Source of the DNA: Cellulomonas sp. JZ18
GTDB lineage: Bacteria > Actinomycetota > Actinomycetes > Actinomycetales > Cellulomonadaceae
DNA length: 64,000 nucleotides
Direction of reading: 5' to 3'
NCBI RefSeq assembly: GCF_009720485.1
Contig: NZ_CP045245.1
Coordinates: 2,976,001-3,040,000 of the forward strand
Part shown: positions 30,372-40,831 of the stretch, in pieces
Layout of the letters: each line of letters starts with the position of its first letter
Numbering within the stretch: the first letter of the stretch is position 1
Program-made: the position numbers and the translations under genes
Notes under the pieces: model-generated
Seen by the model: the letters and a program-made list of their open reading frames with translations, nothing else
Databases searched by the model: none
What the model was told of the DNA's origin: nothing

Positions 30372-31742
30372 TCAGGCGCGGACCGGACGCTCCGCGGGGT
30401 CCGGTGCGGCCCGGCCGGCGAGCTGCGCGGTGCGCGCCAGCAGCAGCGCCCCGGCCTCGACGGCCCGCTCGTCCACCCGCAGGTCCCCCTGGTGGATGTC
30501 GTAGGTGTGCCCGCCGGGCGTGCGGGTGCCCAGCCGCGCCATCGCCCCGGGCACCTTCTGCAGGTACCAGGCGAAGTCCTCGCCCCCGAGCGACTGCTCG
30601 GTGAGCCGCACGGCATCCGGCCCGAGCACGTCGCGCGCCGCGGCCTCCAGCACCGCCGTCGCACCCGCGCGGTTCTCCACCGGCGGGACGCCCCGCGCGT
30701 GCTTGACCTCGACCTCGACGCCCAGGGGCCGCACGACGTCGTGCACCGCCGCCTCCAGCACGCGCGACGCGTGCTCCCAGGCCCGCACGTCCAGGCACCG
30801 CAGGGTGCCCATGACCGTGCCCGTCGACGGGATCGCGTTGTGCACCGTGCCCGCGCGCACCGCGCCCCAGGTGAGGTTGACGCCGGACCGGGGGTCGAGC
30901 CGCCGGCCCAGCACGGCCGGGACCTGCGTGACGACCTGGCCCAGCGCGAACACCACGTCACCGGTCAGGTGCGGGCGCGACGTGTGCCCGCCGTCACCCG
31001 TGAGCGTCACCGTCACCTCGTCCGACGCGGACGTGATGGGGCCGATGCGCGTGCCGACCAGGCCCACGTCGAGCTTGGGGTCGCAGTGCACCGCGAAGAT
31101 CCGCTCGACGCCGTCGAGGCCGCCGGCCGCCATGACGTCCAGCGACCCGCCGGGCTGGACCTCCTCCGCAGGCTGGAAGACCAGGCGCACGCCGGCGTCG
31201 AGCCGGTCCGCGACGCGGGCGAGCGCGAGGCCCGCACCCAGCACCACGGCCGTGTGCACGTCGTGGCCGCACGCGTGCGCGACGCCGCGGACCGACGACG
31301 ACCACGGCAGGCGGCACGTGTCGGGCACCGGCAGCGCGTCCAGGTCGGCGCGCAGGGCCACCCGGCGCGCCCCGCGCGGTCCGACGGTGGGTCCGATGTC
31401 GCACCACAGCCCGGACCCCGGCAGCAGGTGGGGGTGCAGGCCCGCGTCCCGCAGCGCCTCGGCGACGACCCGTGTGGTGCGCTCCTCGGTCCGGGCGAGC
31501 TCGGGGTGGGCGTGCAGGTCCCGGCGGATCGCCACGAGCCGGTCGCGCAGCCCCGCGACGACGTGCGCGAGCTCCGCCGCCTCCGGGTCCGACGGTGCCG
31601 GCGCGAGCGAGCGCAGCGGGGCGACCACCTGCTCGACGGCTCCCGTCCCGCCCCCGCCGTCCCCCACCGGGACCGGGGGCCGCAGGTCGCCGGTGGCGGG
31701 TGCGTCGGACGTCAGTGGGCGGTCGGAGGGAGCGGCGGGCAC
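30372..31742 (-). CDS. M20-family amidohydrolase (AmiA/AmiB-like, N-acyl amino acid amidohydrolase type)
   Basis: 456 aa. Start GTG 31740-31742 is fixed by a TACAGT box 7 nt upstream. The first 55 residues are disordered. Metal-site motifs: HAHPELARTEE, ALRADLDALP, HACGHDVHTAV (metal Cys/His/Asp), QPAEEVQPGG (catalytic Glu) and GGEDFAWYLQKVPG near the C-terminus. Members cleave N-acyl amino acids or similar amides. It sits near purine nucleoside phosphorylase and phosphomutase as amiA1/amiB1 do in mycobacteria (Rv3305c-Rv3306c), which strengthens orthology but not substrate. No signal peptide. Confidence 0.9.
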   Translation of the reverse strand: MPAAPSDRPLTSDAPATGDLRPPVPVGDGGGGTGAVEQVVAPLRSLAPAPSDPEAAELAHVVAGLRDRLVAIRRDLHAHPELARTEERTTRVVAEALRDAGLHPHLLPGSGLWCDIGPTVGPRGARRVALRADLDALPVPDTCRLPWSSSVRGVAHACGHDVHTAVVLGAGLALARVADRLDAGVRLVFQPAEEVQPGGSLDVMAAGGLDGVERIFAVHCDPKLDVGLVGTRIGPITSASDEVTVTLTGDGGHTSRPHLTGDVVFALGQVVTQVPAVLGRRLDPRSGVNLTWGAVRAGTVHNAIPSTGTVMGTLRCLDVRAWEHASRVLEAAVHDVVRPLGVEVEVKHARGVPPVENRAGATAVLEAAARDVLGPDAVRLTEQSLGGEDFAWYLQKVPGAMARLGTRTPGGHTYDIHQGDLRVDERAVEAGALLLARTAQLAGRAAPDPAERPVRA

Positions 31743-31749
31743 GTCCTCG

Positions 31750-31755
31750 ACTGTA
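31750..31755 (-). promoter_or_regulatory. -10 box of leaderless amidohydrolase gene
   Basis: TACAGT (minus strand), 7 nt before the GTG at 31742. It lies in the 23-nt gap after the manC stop. Confidence 0.65.
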
Positions 31756-31765
31756 ATCCGTCCCC

Positions 31766-32887
31766 TCAGAGCAGGTCCTCGCGGCCCCGTCCGCGCCACG
31801 CGTCGACGGCCTCCTTGACGCGCTGGGCGTGCGCGCGCGTCGTGACGAGCACCGCGTCCGGCGTGTCGACGACGACCGCGTCCGGCACCCCGACCACGCT
31901 CACGGTGCGCCCGCCCGCCACGACGACGCTGCCCGGGGCGTCGACGCGCAGCACGGCGCCCGGCTCGCCGAGCGTCGCCTCCCCCGCCGCGTCGGCCAGC
32001 AGCCCGCCCAGCGACGCGAAGTCCCCGACGTCGTCCCAGCCGAACCCGCCGGGCACGACGGCGACGCCGCCCGCGGCGGCGACCGGCTCGGCGATCGCGT
32101 GGTCGATGGCGATGCGGGTGAGGCCCCGCCACGTGTCCGCCAGGCGCGCCTCGCGCTCCGGCCCGTCCCACGCGGCCGCGACCCGGCGCAGGCCGTCGTG
32201 CAGCGCGGGCAGCTGGGCCGCCAGGTGGTCGAGCAGCACGCGCGCGCGCACCACGAACATGCCCGCGTTCCAGCTGTAGCGGCCCGTGGCGAGGTACTCC
32301 GCGGCGGTCTGCGCGTCCGGCTTCTCGGTGAACCCCTCGACGTGCCGCGCGGCGGGTGCGCCGTCGACCCCGAGCGGCGCGCCGGCGCGCACGTAGCCGA
32401 AGGCGGTCGAGGGGCTCGTCGCCTCGATCCCCACGGTCACGACGTAGCCCGCGCGCGCCGCCTCGACGGCCTCGCGCACCGTCGCGCCGAACGCGTCGGC
32501 GCCCGTGATCACGTGGTCGGCGGCGAACGAGCCGAGCACGACGTCCGGCCCGTGCCGCTCGAGCAGCACGGCCGCCGCGAGACCGATCGCGGCCATCGAG
32601 TCGCGCGGGCTCGGCTCCGCGAGCACGTCGTCCGGGCCCAGCTCGGGCAGCTGCGCGGCGACCGCGTCGGCGTGCCGCCGGCCCGTCACCACCAGCACGT
32701 GCCCCGGCCCGGTCAGCGGGAGCAGCCGGTCGACGGTCGCCTGCAGGAGCGTGCGCCCGCTGCCCGTGAGGTCGAGCAGGAACTTCGGGCGGCCGGCGCG
32801 GCTGAGCGGCCACAGGCGCGTGCCGGCGCCGCCGGCGGGGACGACGGCGTGGAGGTCGGGGATCGGCGACGCGGCGGCGGTGGGCAT
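31766..32887 (-). CDS. manC: Mannose-1-phosphate guanylyltransferase
   Basis: 373 aa. It makes GDP-mannose from mannose-1-phosphate and GTP. N-terminal nucleotide-binding signature VVPAGGAGTRLWPLSR (about 15-30) with the catalytic PKFL lysine; FAADHVI (metal/sugar site), GYVRAG, VEGFTEKPD and GRYSWNAGMFV are all in place. It is the short type without the fused isomerase domain. GDP-mannose is the mannosyl source for phosphatidylinositol mannosides; a PIG-V mannosyltransferase lies at 47068. The ATG follows a leaderless promoter. Confidence 0.93.
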   Translation of the reverse strand: MPTAAASPIPDLHAVVPAGGAGTRLWPLSRAGRPKFLLDLTGSGRTLLQATVDRLLPLTGPGHVLVVTGRRHADAVAAQLPELGPDDVLAEPSPRDSMAAIGLAAAVLLERHGPDVVLGSFAADHVITGADAFGATVREAVEAARAGYVVTVGIEATSPSTAFGYVRAGAPLGVDGAPAARHVEGFTEKPDAQTAAEYLATGRYSWNAGMFVVRARVLLDHLAAQLPALHDGLRRVAAAWDGPEREARLADTWRGLTRIAIDHAIAEPVAAAGGVAVVPGGFGWDDVGDFASLGGLLADAAGEATLGEPGAVLRVDAPGSVVVAGGRTVSVVGVPDAVVVDTPDAVLVTTRAHAQRVKEAVDAWRGRGREDLL

Positions 32888-32893
32888 GCGCTG

Positions 32894-32899
32894 ACGCTA
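32894..32899 (-). promoter_or_regulatory. -10 box of leaderless manC
   Basis: TAGCGT (minus strand), 6 nt before the ATG at 32887. Confidence 0.65.
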
Positions 32900-32961
32900 G
32901 CGAGCCGGGCTGTCCCGCCGGGGCCCGTCCGGGCCGCACCTCGCGTAGCACCGTCTCAGGC

Positions 32962-32977
32962 TGTGGACTTGGTCACA
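32962..32977. promoter_or_regulatory. CRP/GlxR-type operator upstream of sdhC
   Basis: TGTGG-ACTTGG-TCACA matches TGTGA-N6-TCACA at nine of ten fixed positions. Its centre is about 81 bp upstream of the inferred sdhC transcription start, a spacing used by class I activators. GlxR is known to bind the sdhCAB promoter in Corynebacterium glutamicum. Confidence 0.6.
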
Positions 32978-33038
32978 AAGTCCCGGTCGCACGGGTCGTG
33001 GGGGCCGTGACGGCCGCGTGGGCGGTCGCAGGGGTCAT

Positions 33039-33044
33039 TACAGT
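33039..33044 (+). promoter_or_regulatory. -10 box of sdhCDAB
   Basis: TACAGT, giving a transcription start near 33051 and a 50-nt leader. GTGAG-G-CTCAC (33043-33053) overlaps the start point and could be a second operator. Confidence 0.55.
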
Positions 33045-33099
33045 GAGGCTCACCCCCGGACATCGTCGTCCACGCCGACTCGCCCCAGGAGGCACCACC

Positions 33100-33498
33100 G
33101 TGTCCACTGCGCCCACCGCGCCCGCGCGGCCGGCCGGAACGCTCTACCGCGGGCGCGAAGGCATGTGGTCGTGGGTCGCGCACCGGGTCACCGGCTTCGC
33201 GATCTTCTTCTTCCTTCTCGTGCACGTGCTCGACACGTCGCTCGTGCGCGTCTCGCCGGAGGCGTACAACGACGTCATCGGCACGTACAAGAACCCGGTC
33301 ATGGGGCTCGGCGAGGCCGGTCTGGTGCTGGCGATCGTGTTCCACGCCTTCAACGGCCTGCGGATCATCCTCGTCGACTTCTGGTGGCAGGGGACCCGGT
33401 ACCAGCGGGTCATGCTCTGGGTCGTCATGGGCCTGGTCGTCGTGACGATGGCCGGCTTCCTGCCCCGTCACCTCATGAACGTGTTCGGAGGCCACTGA
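33100..33498 (+). CDS. sdhC: Succinate dehydrogenase cytochrome b556 subunit
   Basis: 132 aa. GTG at 33100 has AGGAGG 7 nt upstream. Three membrane helices (about 25-47, 66-88, 103-125). [15 protein letters not shown] holds the family's HR(V/I)TG motif and [15 protein letters not shown] the haem/quinone-site His. With sdhD it anchors the flavoprotein and iron-sulfur subunits and passes electrons to menaquinone. It is first in sdhCDAB. Confidence 0.93.
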   Translation: MSTAPTAPARPAGTLYRGREGMWSWVAHRVTGFAIFFFLLVHVLDTSLVRVSPEAYNDVIGTYKNPVMGLGEAGLVLAIVFHAFNGLRIILVDFWWQGTRYQRVMLWVVMGLVVVTMAGFLPRHLMNVFGGH

Positions 33499-33500
33499 CC

Positions 33501-33959
33501 ATGACGACGATCGCGGACCCCAAGGCCCCGCGGCCCTCGCGCCCCGGCCCGACCCGCCGCTCCACGCACGGCAACACCGAGATGATCGCGTGGCTGTTCA
33601 TGCGCGTGTCCGGCGTGATCCTGGTCGTGCTGATCTTCGGGCACCTGTTCGTCAACCTCGTGCAGGGCGAGGGCATCAGCGCCATCGACTTCGGCTTCGT
33701 CGCCGGCAAGTGGGCGTCGCCGTTCTGGCAGGTCTGGGACCTGCTCATGCTCTGGCTCGCGATGATCCACGGCGCCAACGGCGTCCGCACGATCATCAGC
33801 GACTACGCCGAGAAGGACTCGACGCGGATCGTCCTCAAGAGCCTGCTCTACGTCGCCACCGTCGTGGTGGTCGTGCTCGGCACGCTCGTCATCTTCACGT
33901 TCGACCCGTGCCCCCCGAACAGCCCGACGGACCTGCTGCCGTCGTTCTGCACGGCCTGA
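33501..33959 (+). CDS. sdhD: Succinate dehydrogenase membrane anchor subunit
   Basis: 152 aa. It begins 2 nt after sdhC. A basic N-terminus of about 25 residues is followed by three helices; [21 protein letters not shown] (split by helix 1) and [18 protein letters not shown] carry the haem and quinone region residues. Together with sdhC it forms the membrane cytochrome. Confidence 0.92.
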   Translation: MTTIADPKAPRPSRPGPTRRSTHGNTEMIAWLFMRVSGVILVVLIFGHLFVNLVQGEGISAIDFGFVAGKWASPFWQVWDLLMLWLAMIHGANGVRTIISDYAEKDSTRIVLKSLLYVATVVVVVLGTLVIFTFDPCPPNSPTDLLPSFCTA

Positions 33960-34012
33960 CCGGCCGGCCCCCGGCACCCGTCGCCCCCACACCCAGGAAG
34001 GCATCGCCCTCG

Positions 34013-35851
34013 ATGCAGACCCACCAGTACGACGTCGTCATCGTCGGCGCGGGCGGCGCCGGGATGCGCGCCGCGCTCGAGTCGTCGACCCGCGTGCGCA
34101 CCGCCGTCATCTCCAAGCTCTACCCCACCCGCTCCCACACCGGCGCGGCCCAGGGCGGCATGTGCGCCGCCCTCGCCAACGTCGAGGAGGACAACTGGGA
34201 GTGGCACACGTTCGACACCGTCAAGGGCGGTGACTACCTCGTCGACCAGGACGCGGCCGAGGTGATGGCCAAGGAGGCCATCGACGCGGTGCTCGACCTG
34301 GAGAAGATGGGCCTGCCCTTCAACCGCACGCCTGAGGGCCGCATCGACCAGCGCCGGTTCGGCGGGCACACCCGCAACCACGGCGAGGCCGCGGTCCGCC
34401 GCTCCTGCTACGCCGCGGACCGCACGGGTCACATGATCCTGCAGACGCTGTACCAGCAGTGCGTGAAGAACGAGGTCGAGTTCTTCAACGAGTTCTACGT
34501 GCTCGACCTGCTCGTCGACCACGACCTCGCGGCGTCCCCCGTCGCCGAGGGCGAGGAGGTCAACGTCTCCGGCGTCGTCGCCTACGAGCTCGCGACCGGC
34601 GAAATCCACGTCTTCCAGGCCAAGTCGGTCGTGCTCGCCACGGGCGGCGCCGGCAAGATCTACAAGACGACGTCGAACGCGCACACGCTGACCGGCGACG
34701 GCATGGCGCTCGCCTACCGCCGCGGCATCCCGCTCGAGGACATGGAGTTCTTCCAGTTCCACCCGACGGGTCTCGCGGGCCTCGGCATCCTGCTCTCGGA
34801 GGCCGCACGCGGCGAGGGCGGCATCCTGCGCAACGCCGACGGCGAGCGGTTCATGGAGCGCTACGCCCCCACGATCAAGGACCTCGCGCCGCGCGACATC
34901 GTCGCCCGGTCGATGGCGAACGAGGTGCGCGAGGGCCGCGGCGCCGGGCCGAACAAGGACTACGTCCTGCTCGACCTGACGCACCTCGAGCCCGCGCACA
35001 TCGACGCCAAGCTCCCCGACATCACCGAGTTCGCGCGCACGTACCTCGGCATCGAGCCCTACACCGAGCCGGTGCCGGTCTACCCGACCGCGCACTACGC
35101 CATGGGCGGGATCCCGACGAACATCGAGGGCGAGGTGCTGCGCAACAGCACCGACGTCATCAAGGGCCTGTACGCCGCCGGCGAGGTCGCGTGCGTGTCC
35201 GTGCACGGCTCGAACCGGCTCGGCACGAACTCGCTGCTCGACATCAACGTGTTCGGCAAGCGCGCGGGCCGGTCCGCCGCCGCGTACGCCGCCGGCGCGT
35301 CCTGGGTCGAGCTGCCCGAGGACCCGGCGGGCGTCGTGACGGCGGAGCTCGAGGGGATCCGCACGCGTCCCGACGGCGAGCGGGTCGCGGACATCCGCCG
35401 CGCGCTGCAGGAGACGATGGACGCGAACGCCCAGGTGTTCCGCACCGAGGACTCCCTGCGCACCGCGCTCGACGACATCCGTGCCCTGCGCAAGCGGTAC
35501 ACGGCCGTGAGCGTCCAGGACAAGAGCCGCACGTTCAACACCGACCTCCTCGAGGCCGTCGAGCTCGGCTTCCTGCTCGACATCGCCGAGACCGTCGTCG
35601 TGGGCGCCCTCAACCGCAAGGAGTCGCGCGGCGGGCACTTCCGCGAGGACTTCCCCGACCGCGACGACGCCGGCTACATGCGGCACACCATGGCCTACCG
35701 CCGCCCGGTCGGTCTGGACGGCGCCGCCGCCGAGGGCGGCGACGCCGAGGGTGCGTTCGCCCACGCGGAGCCGTTCGACGGGTACCAGGTGGTGCTCGGC
35801 TCGAAGCCCGTGATCATGACCCGCTACCAGCCGATGGAGCGCAAGTACTGA
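34013..35851 (+). CDS. sdhA: Succinate dehydrogenase flavoprotein subunit
   Basis: 612 aa, close to the normal length of about 590. FAD site [15 protein letters not shown] (residues 8-22); [10 protein letters not shown] carries the His that binds FAD covalently; [10 protein letters not shown] and [10 protein letters not shown] line the active site; [14 protein letters not shown] is the FAD-capping end. ATG at 34013 with AGGAAG 12 nt upstream. It oxidises succinate to fumarate and overlaps sdhB by 1 nt (TGATG). Confidence 0.96.
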   Translation: MQTHQYDVVIVGAGGAGMRAALESSTRVRTAVISKLYPTRSHTGAAQGGMCAALANVEEDNWEWHTFDTVKGGDYLVDQDAAEVMAKEAIDAVLDLEKMGLPFNRTPEGRIDQRRFGGHTRNHGEAAVRRSCYAADRTGHMILQTLYQQCVKNEVEFFNEFYVLDLLVDHDLAASPVAEGEEVNVSGVVAYELATGEIHVFQAKSVVLATGGAGKIYKTTSNAHTLTGDGMALAYRRGIPLEDMEFFQFHPTGLAGLGILLSEAARGEGGILRNADGERFMERYAPTIKDLAPRDIVARSMANEVREGRGAGPNKDYVLLDLTHLEPAHIDAKLPDITEFARTYLGIEPYTEPVPVYPTAHYAMGGIPTNIEGEVLRNSTDVIKGLYAAGEVACVSVHGSNRLGTNSLLDINVFGKRAGRSAAAYAAGASWVELPEDPAGVVTAELEGIRTRPDGERVADIRRALQETMDANAQVFRTEDSLRTALDDIRALRKRYTAVSVQDKSRTFNTDLLEAVELGFLLDIAETVVVGALNRKESRGGHFREDFPDRDDAGYMRHTMAYRRPVGLDGAAAEGGDAEGAFAHAEPFDGYQVVLGSKPVIMTRYQPMERKY

Positions 35852-36636
35852 TGACCGCCACAGCCGAAGCCCCCGCCGCCGAGGTCGGTGCCGTCCCGTC
35901 GTTCGAGGTCACGCTGAAGATCCGGCGCTTCCTCCCGTCCGACGAGGACATCCCGGCCTTCGGCGAGTCCTTCCAGGCCGAGCCCCGCTGGGACGAGTTC
36001 ACGGTCACCGTGCACGGCACGGACCGCGTCCTCGACGCCCTGCACAAGATCAAGTGGGAGCACGACGGCTCCCTGACGTTCCGCCGCTCGTGCGCGCACG
36101 GCATCTGCGGGTCCGACGCCATGCGCATCAACGGCCGCAACCGCCTCGCGTGCAAGACGCTGCTCAAGGACCTCGACCCGAGCAAGCCGATCGTCGTCGA
36201 GCCCATCAAGGGCCTGCCGGTGGTCAAGGACCTCGTCGTCGACATGGAGCCGTTCTTCGCGTCCTACCGCGAGATCATGCCGTTCCTCATCACCACGGGG
36301 ACCGAGCCGACCAAGGAGCGCCTGCAGTCGCCGCAGCAGCGCGAGCGCTTCGACGACACCACGAAGTGCATCCTGTGCGCCGCGTGCACGTCGTCCTGCC
36401 CGGTGTTCTGGACCGACGGGCAGTACTTCGGCCCGGCGGCGATCGTCAACGCGCACCGGTTCATCTTCGACAGCCGCGACGAGGGCGGTGCGCAGCGCCT
36501 CGAGATCCTCAACGACAAGGAGGGCGTGTGGCGCTGCCGCACGACCTTCAACTGCACCGAGGCGTGCCCCCGCGGCATCGAGGTGACGAAGGCCATCCAG
36601 GAGGTCAAGCGCGCGATGATCACGCGCGCCTTCTGA
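35851..36636 (+). CDS. sdhB: Succinate dehydrogenase iron-sulfur subunit
   Basis: 261 aa. Three clusters can be read: [2Fe-2S] in RRSCAHGICGSDAM and RLAC, [4Fe-4S] in CILCAACTSSCPV, and [3Fe-4S] with CRTTFNC and CTEACPRG. It links the flavin to the membrane quinone. The ATG shares one base with the sdhA stop. The gene is followed by a very strong terminator hairpin. Confidence 0.96.
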   Translation: MTATAEAPAAEVGAVPSFEVTLKIRRFLPSDEDIPAFGESFQAEPRWDEFTVTVHGTDRVLDALHKIKWEHDGSLTFRRSCAHGICGSDAMRINGRNRLACKTLLKDLDPSKPIVVEPIKGLPVVKDLVVDMEPFFASYREIMPFLITTGTEPTKERLQSPQQRERFDDTTKCILCAACTSSCPVFWTDGQYFGPAAIVNAHRFIFDSRDEGGAQRLEILNDKEGVWRCRTTFNCTEACPRGIEVTKAIQEVKRAMITRAF

Positions 36637-36659
36637 CGCGGGACCCGTTTCCGCTCGAC

Positions 36660-36702
36660 CGTCGGCGGGCACGCGCGAGAGGATCGCGCGTGCCCGCCGA
36701 CG
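36660..36702 (+). terminator. Long perfect hairpin after sdhB that also contains the next gene's ribosome site and start
   Basis: A 19-bp perfect stem (36660-36678 with 36684-36702) and a 5-nt GAGGA loop, 24 nt after the sdhB stop. The loop plus flanking bases read GAGAGGA, and the GTG at 36690 lies in the 3' arm. It looks like a terminator, but it could also hide the start of the downstream gene when read-through RNA folds. Confidence 0.75.
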
Positions 36703-37541
36703 TGTTCCCACCCCCTCCCCCGCGCTGGGTGGAGCCCGAGCCCGCCGTCCCCGGGACGCCGCTGCCGGGCGGCAACGTCGGCGGTGCCGTACGGGTCGGT
36801 GGCACCGTCCGCCGCCCCACCGGCCCCTGGACGCCCGCCGTGCACGCGCTGCTGCGCCACGTGCGCGCACGGGGCCTGGACGGCGTGCCCGAGCCCCTCG
36901 GCGTGGACGACGCCGGGCGGGAGGTGCTGACGTACCTGCCGGGCGTCCCCGTGGACCTCGCGGAGGTGACGGACGGGCGCCTGGCGTCCGCGGCGGCCTG
37001 GCTCGCGCGGTACCACGCCGCCGTCGCGGACCTCCGGCCCGGGCCCGTGCGGTGGCGCTTCGAGGAGCGCGACCTGCTCCCCCACGAGATCGTCTGCCAC
37101 CACGACGCGACGCTCTACAACATGCTCGTCGCCGCGCCCGGCTCGGACGAGGTCGTCGGCGTCGTCGACTGGGACGTCGCGGGGCCGGGGGTGCCGCTCG
37201 ACGAGCTCGCGATGCTCGCGTGGAGCGGCGTGCCGTTCTACGCCGACCCCGGCCCGGCCGAGGGGGCGCGCCGGCTGCGGCTCCTGGTCGACGCGTACGC
37301 GGGCCAGGCCGCCCGCGTCGGTGGCGTGCCGCCGGCCGTGGACGACGTCGCGCGGCACGTGGTCGTGCGGATGCGCGCTGCGGGAGCCCGCATCGCGGCG
37401 GGGCAGGCCGCCGGCGACCCGGGGATGCTCAACCTCGCCCGCGTGGGCGAGCCCGCCCGCACCGCCGCGCAGGTCGACCGCTACGCCGACGCGCTGCCGG
37501 CCCTCCTCGCGGCGCTGGCGTCGGCCTCCTCGCCGGGCTGA
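36690..37541 (+). CDS. Phosphotransferase-fold protein (aminoglycoside phosphotransferase family)
   Basis: 283 aa. Protein-kinase-like fold of the APH family: catalytic HHDATLYNML (the HxDxxxxN motif, about residue 140) and VVGVVDWDVAG (the metal Asp, about 165). The N-terminal lobe is short and has no obvious P-loop lysine motif beyond VGGTVRRPTG. Start GTG 36690 is in the sdhB terminator hairpin, with GAGAGGA 6 nt upstream; GTG 36702 is an alternative. The substrate is unknown; antibiotic resistance should not be assumed. Its last 61 nt overlap the convergent YihY gene. Confidence 0.82.
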   Translation: MPADVFPPPPPRWVEPEPAVPGTPLPGGNVGGAVRVGGTVRRPTGPWTPAVHALLRHVRARGLDGVPEPLGVDDAGREVLTYLPGVPVDLAEVTDGRLASAAAWLARYHAAVADLRPGPVRWRFEERDLLPHEIVCHHDATLYNMLVAAPGSDEVVGVVDWDVAGPGVPLDELAMLAWSGVPFYADPGPAEGARRLRLLVDAYAGQAARVGGVPPAVDDVARHVVVRMRAAGARIAAGQAAGDPGMLNLARVGEPARTAAQVDRYADALPALLAALASASSPG

Positions 37542-38545
37542 GCCTGCGCGGGGTCGACGAAGGGCGGGTCGGCCGTCCACGCGGCGGCGAGCAGCACGAT
37601 CCGGGCGATGAGGTTGACCCACAGCAGCAGCACGACGACCGCGGCGAACGACGCCAGCACGGGGTCCTCCTGCACCGACCCGGACACGACCGAGGTGCCG
37701 AGCACCCGCACCACCCCGAGGCCCGTCGCGGCGATCGCCGCACCCCCGAGCAGGTCGAGCCGCGGCGGCGCCTGGCCGGCGAGCACGCGCACGAGCATGA
37801 CGAAGAGCGCGGCGTCGACGACGAACGCCACGGCGATGCCCAGCGCGCGCACGACGACGCCGGAGCCCTCGTCCCAGCCCACGACGTCGAGCAGCCAGTC
37901 CGCGGCGGTGGTGACGCCGAGCGTGACCACCGCGGACAGCAGCACCGCGAGCCCGATGCCGACGAACCCGCCGAGCTCGCGCAGCTTGCCGAGCACCACG
38001 TTCTCCGCGGGGTGCACGCCGAACATCGCCCGCACGGCCGTGCGCAGCGCCGCGATGGCGCGGATGCCGGTGAACACGAGCACACCGGTCGCGACGATCC
38101 CGGCCCACGACAGGCCCGTCGACAGCTGCAGCTGGGAGGGCTTCAGCAGACCGCCCCCGCCGGTGTCCACCAGACCGGGGAGAGAGGCGTCGACCGTCTC
38201 GAGCACGGTCGACCGCAGCGAGTCGTTGCGGCCGAGGACGGCCGTGAAGACCGTCCAGCCGATCGTCAGGCCCGCGAAGATGGAGAACAGCGCAGCGTAC
38301 GCGATCCCGCCCGTGAGGACCCCGCCGCCCGCCCGGCCGAAGCGGGCGTTGGCGCGCGCGGGGCGCGTGTGGTTCCACCACGCGAGCAGTGCCTGCCCGC
38401 GCGCGACGAGCCCGGCGAGGCCGGGCGCCCAGCGCCGCTCCGTCGGGGGGTCGGGTGCGGCCGCCGCCGCCGTCCGGTGCGCCGCACCCGCCCCGGAGGC
38501 CGGGCGCACCACGGTGCGCTCCGTCGGGGTGCGGGGGCGCGTCAT
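37481..38545 (-). CDS. YihY/virulence factor BrkB family membrane protein
   Basis: 354 aa. A hydrophilic N-terminus of about 70 residues with Ala/Pro is followed by six membrane helices; the family's GGIAYAALFSIFAGL, TGIRAIAALRTAVRAMFGV and LWVNLIARIVLLAAAW blocks are visible. The molecular role of YihY proteins is not settled. The ATG follows a TAGATT box 6 nt upstream whose TAG is also the stop of the RNA ligase gene. The C-terminus overlaps the convergent kinase-like gene. Confidence 0.9.
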   Translation of the reverse strand: MTRPRTPTERTVVRPASGAGAAHRTAAAAAPDPPTERRWAPGLAGLVARGQALLAWWNHTRPARANARFGRAGGGVLTGGIAYAALFSIFAGLTIGWTVFTAVLGRNDSLRSTVLETVDASLPGLVDTGGGGLLKPSQLQLSTGLSWAGIVATGVLVFTGIRAIAALRTAVRAMFGVHPAENVVLGKLRELGGFVGIGLAVLLSAVVTLGVTTAADWLLDVVGWDEGSGVVVRALGIAVAFVVDAALFVMLVRVLAGQAPPRLDLLGGAAIAATGLGVVRVLGTSVVSGSVQEDPVLASFAAVVVLLLWVNLIARIVLLAAAWTADPPFVDPAQAQPGEEADASAARRAGSASA

Positions 38546-38554
38546 GGCCCGAAT

Positions 38555-40720
<2,166 letters not shown>

Positions 40721-40726
40721 CCCGAC

Positions 40727-40732
40727 AGGGTA
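40727..40732 (-). promoter_or_regulatory. -10 box of leaderless tatB
   Basis: TACCCT (minus strand), 6 nt before the GTG at 40720. Confidence 0.6.
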
Positions 40733-40737
40733 CCCCC

Positions 40738-40799
40738 GGCGGCGGGCGCCGGACGGCGGTGGCGGCGGGCGCCGGACTGCGGTGGCGGCGGGCGCCGGA
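40738..40799. repeat. 23-bp tandem repeat between htrA and tatB
   Basis: GGCGGCGGGCGCCGGACGGC plus GGT, repeated as two full copies (one or two mismatches) and a 16-nt third. It occupies most of the 111-bp gap, upstream of the tatB -10 box and after the htrA stop. Confidence 0.8.
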
Positions 40800-40831
40800 G
40801 ACGGGCCGGACGCGGCCGCGCCCGGTGGCCG

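Noticed and set aside
36690..37541. Aminoglycoside resistance gene
   Set aside because: Only the general kinase-fold motifs are present; context is core metabolism.
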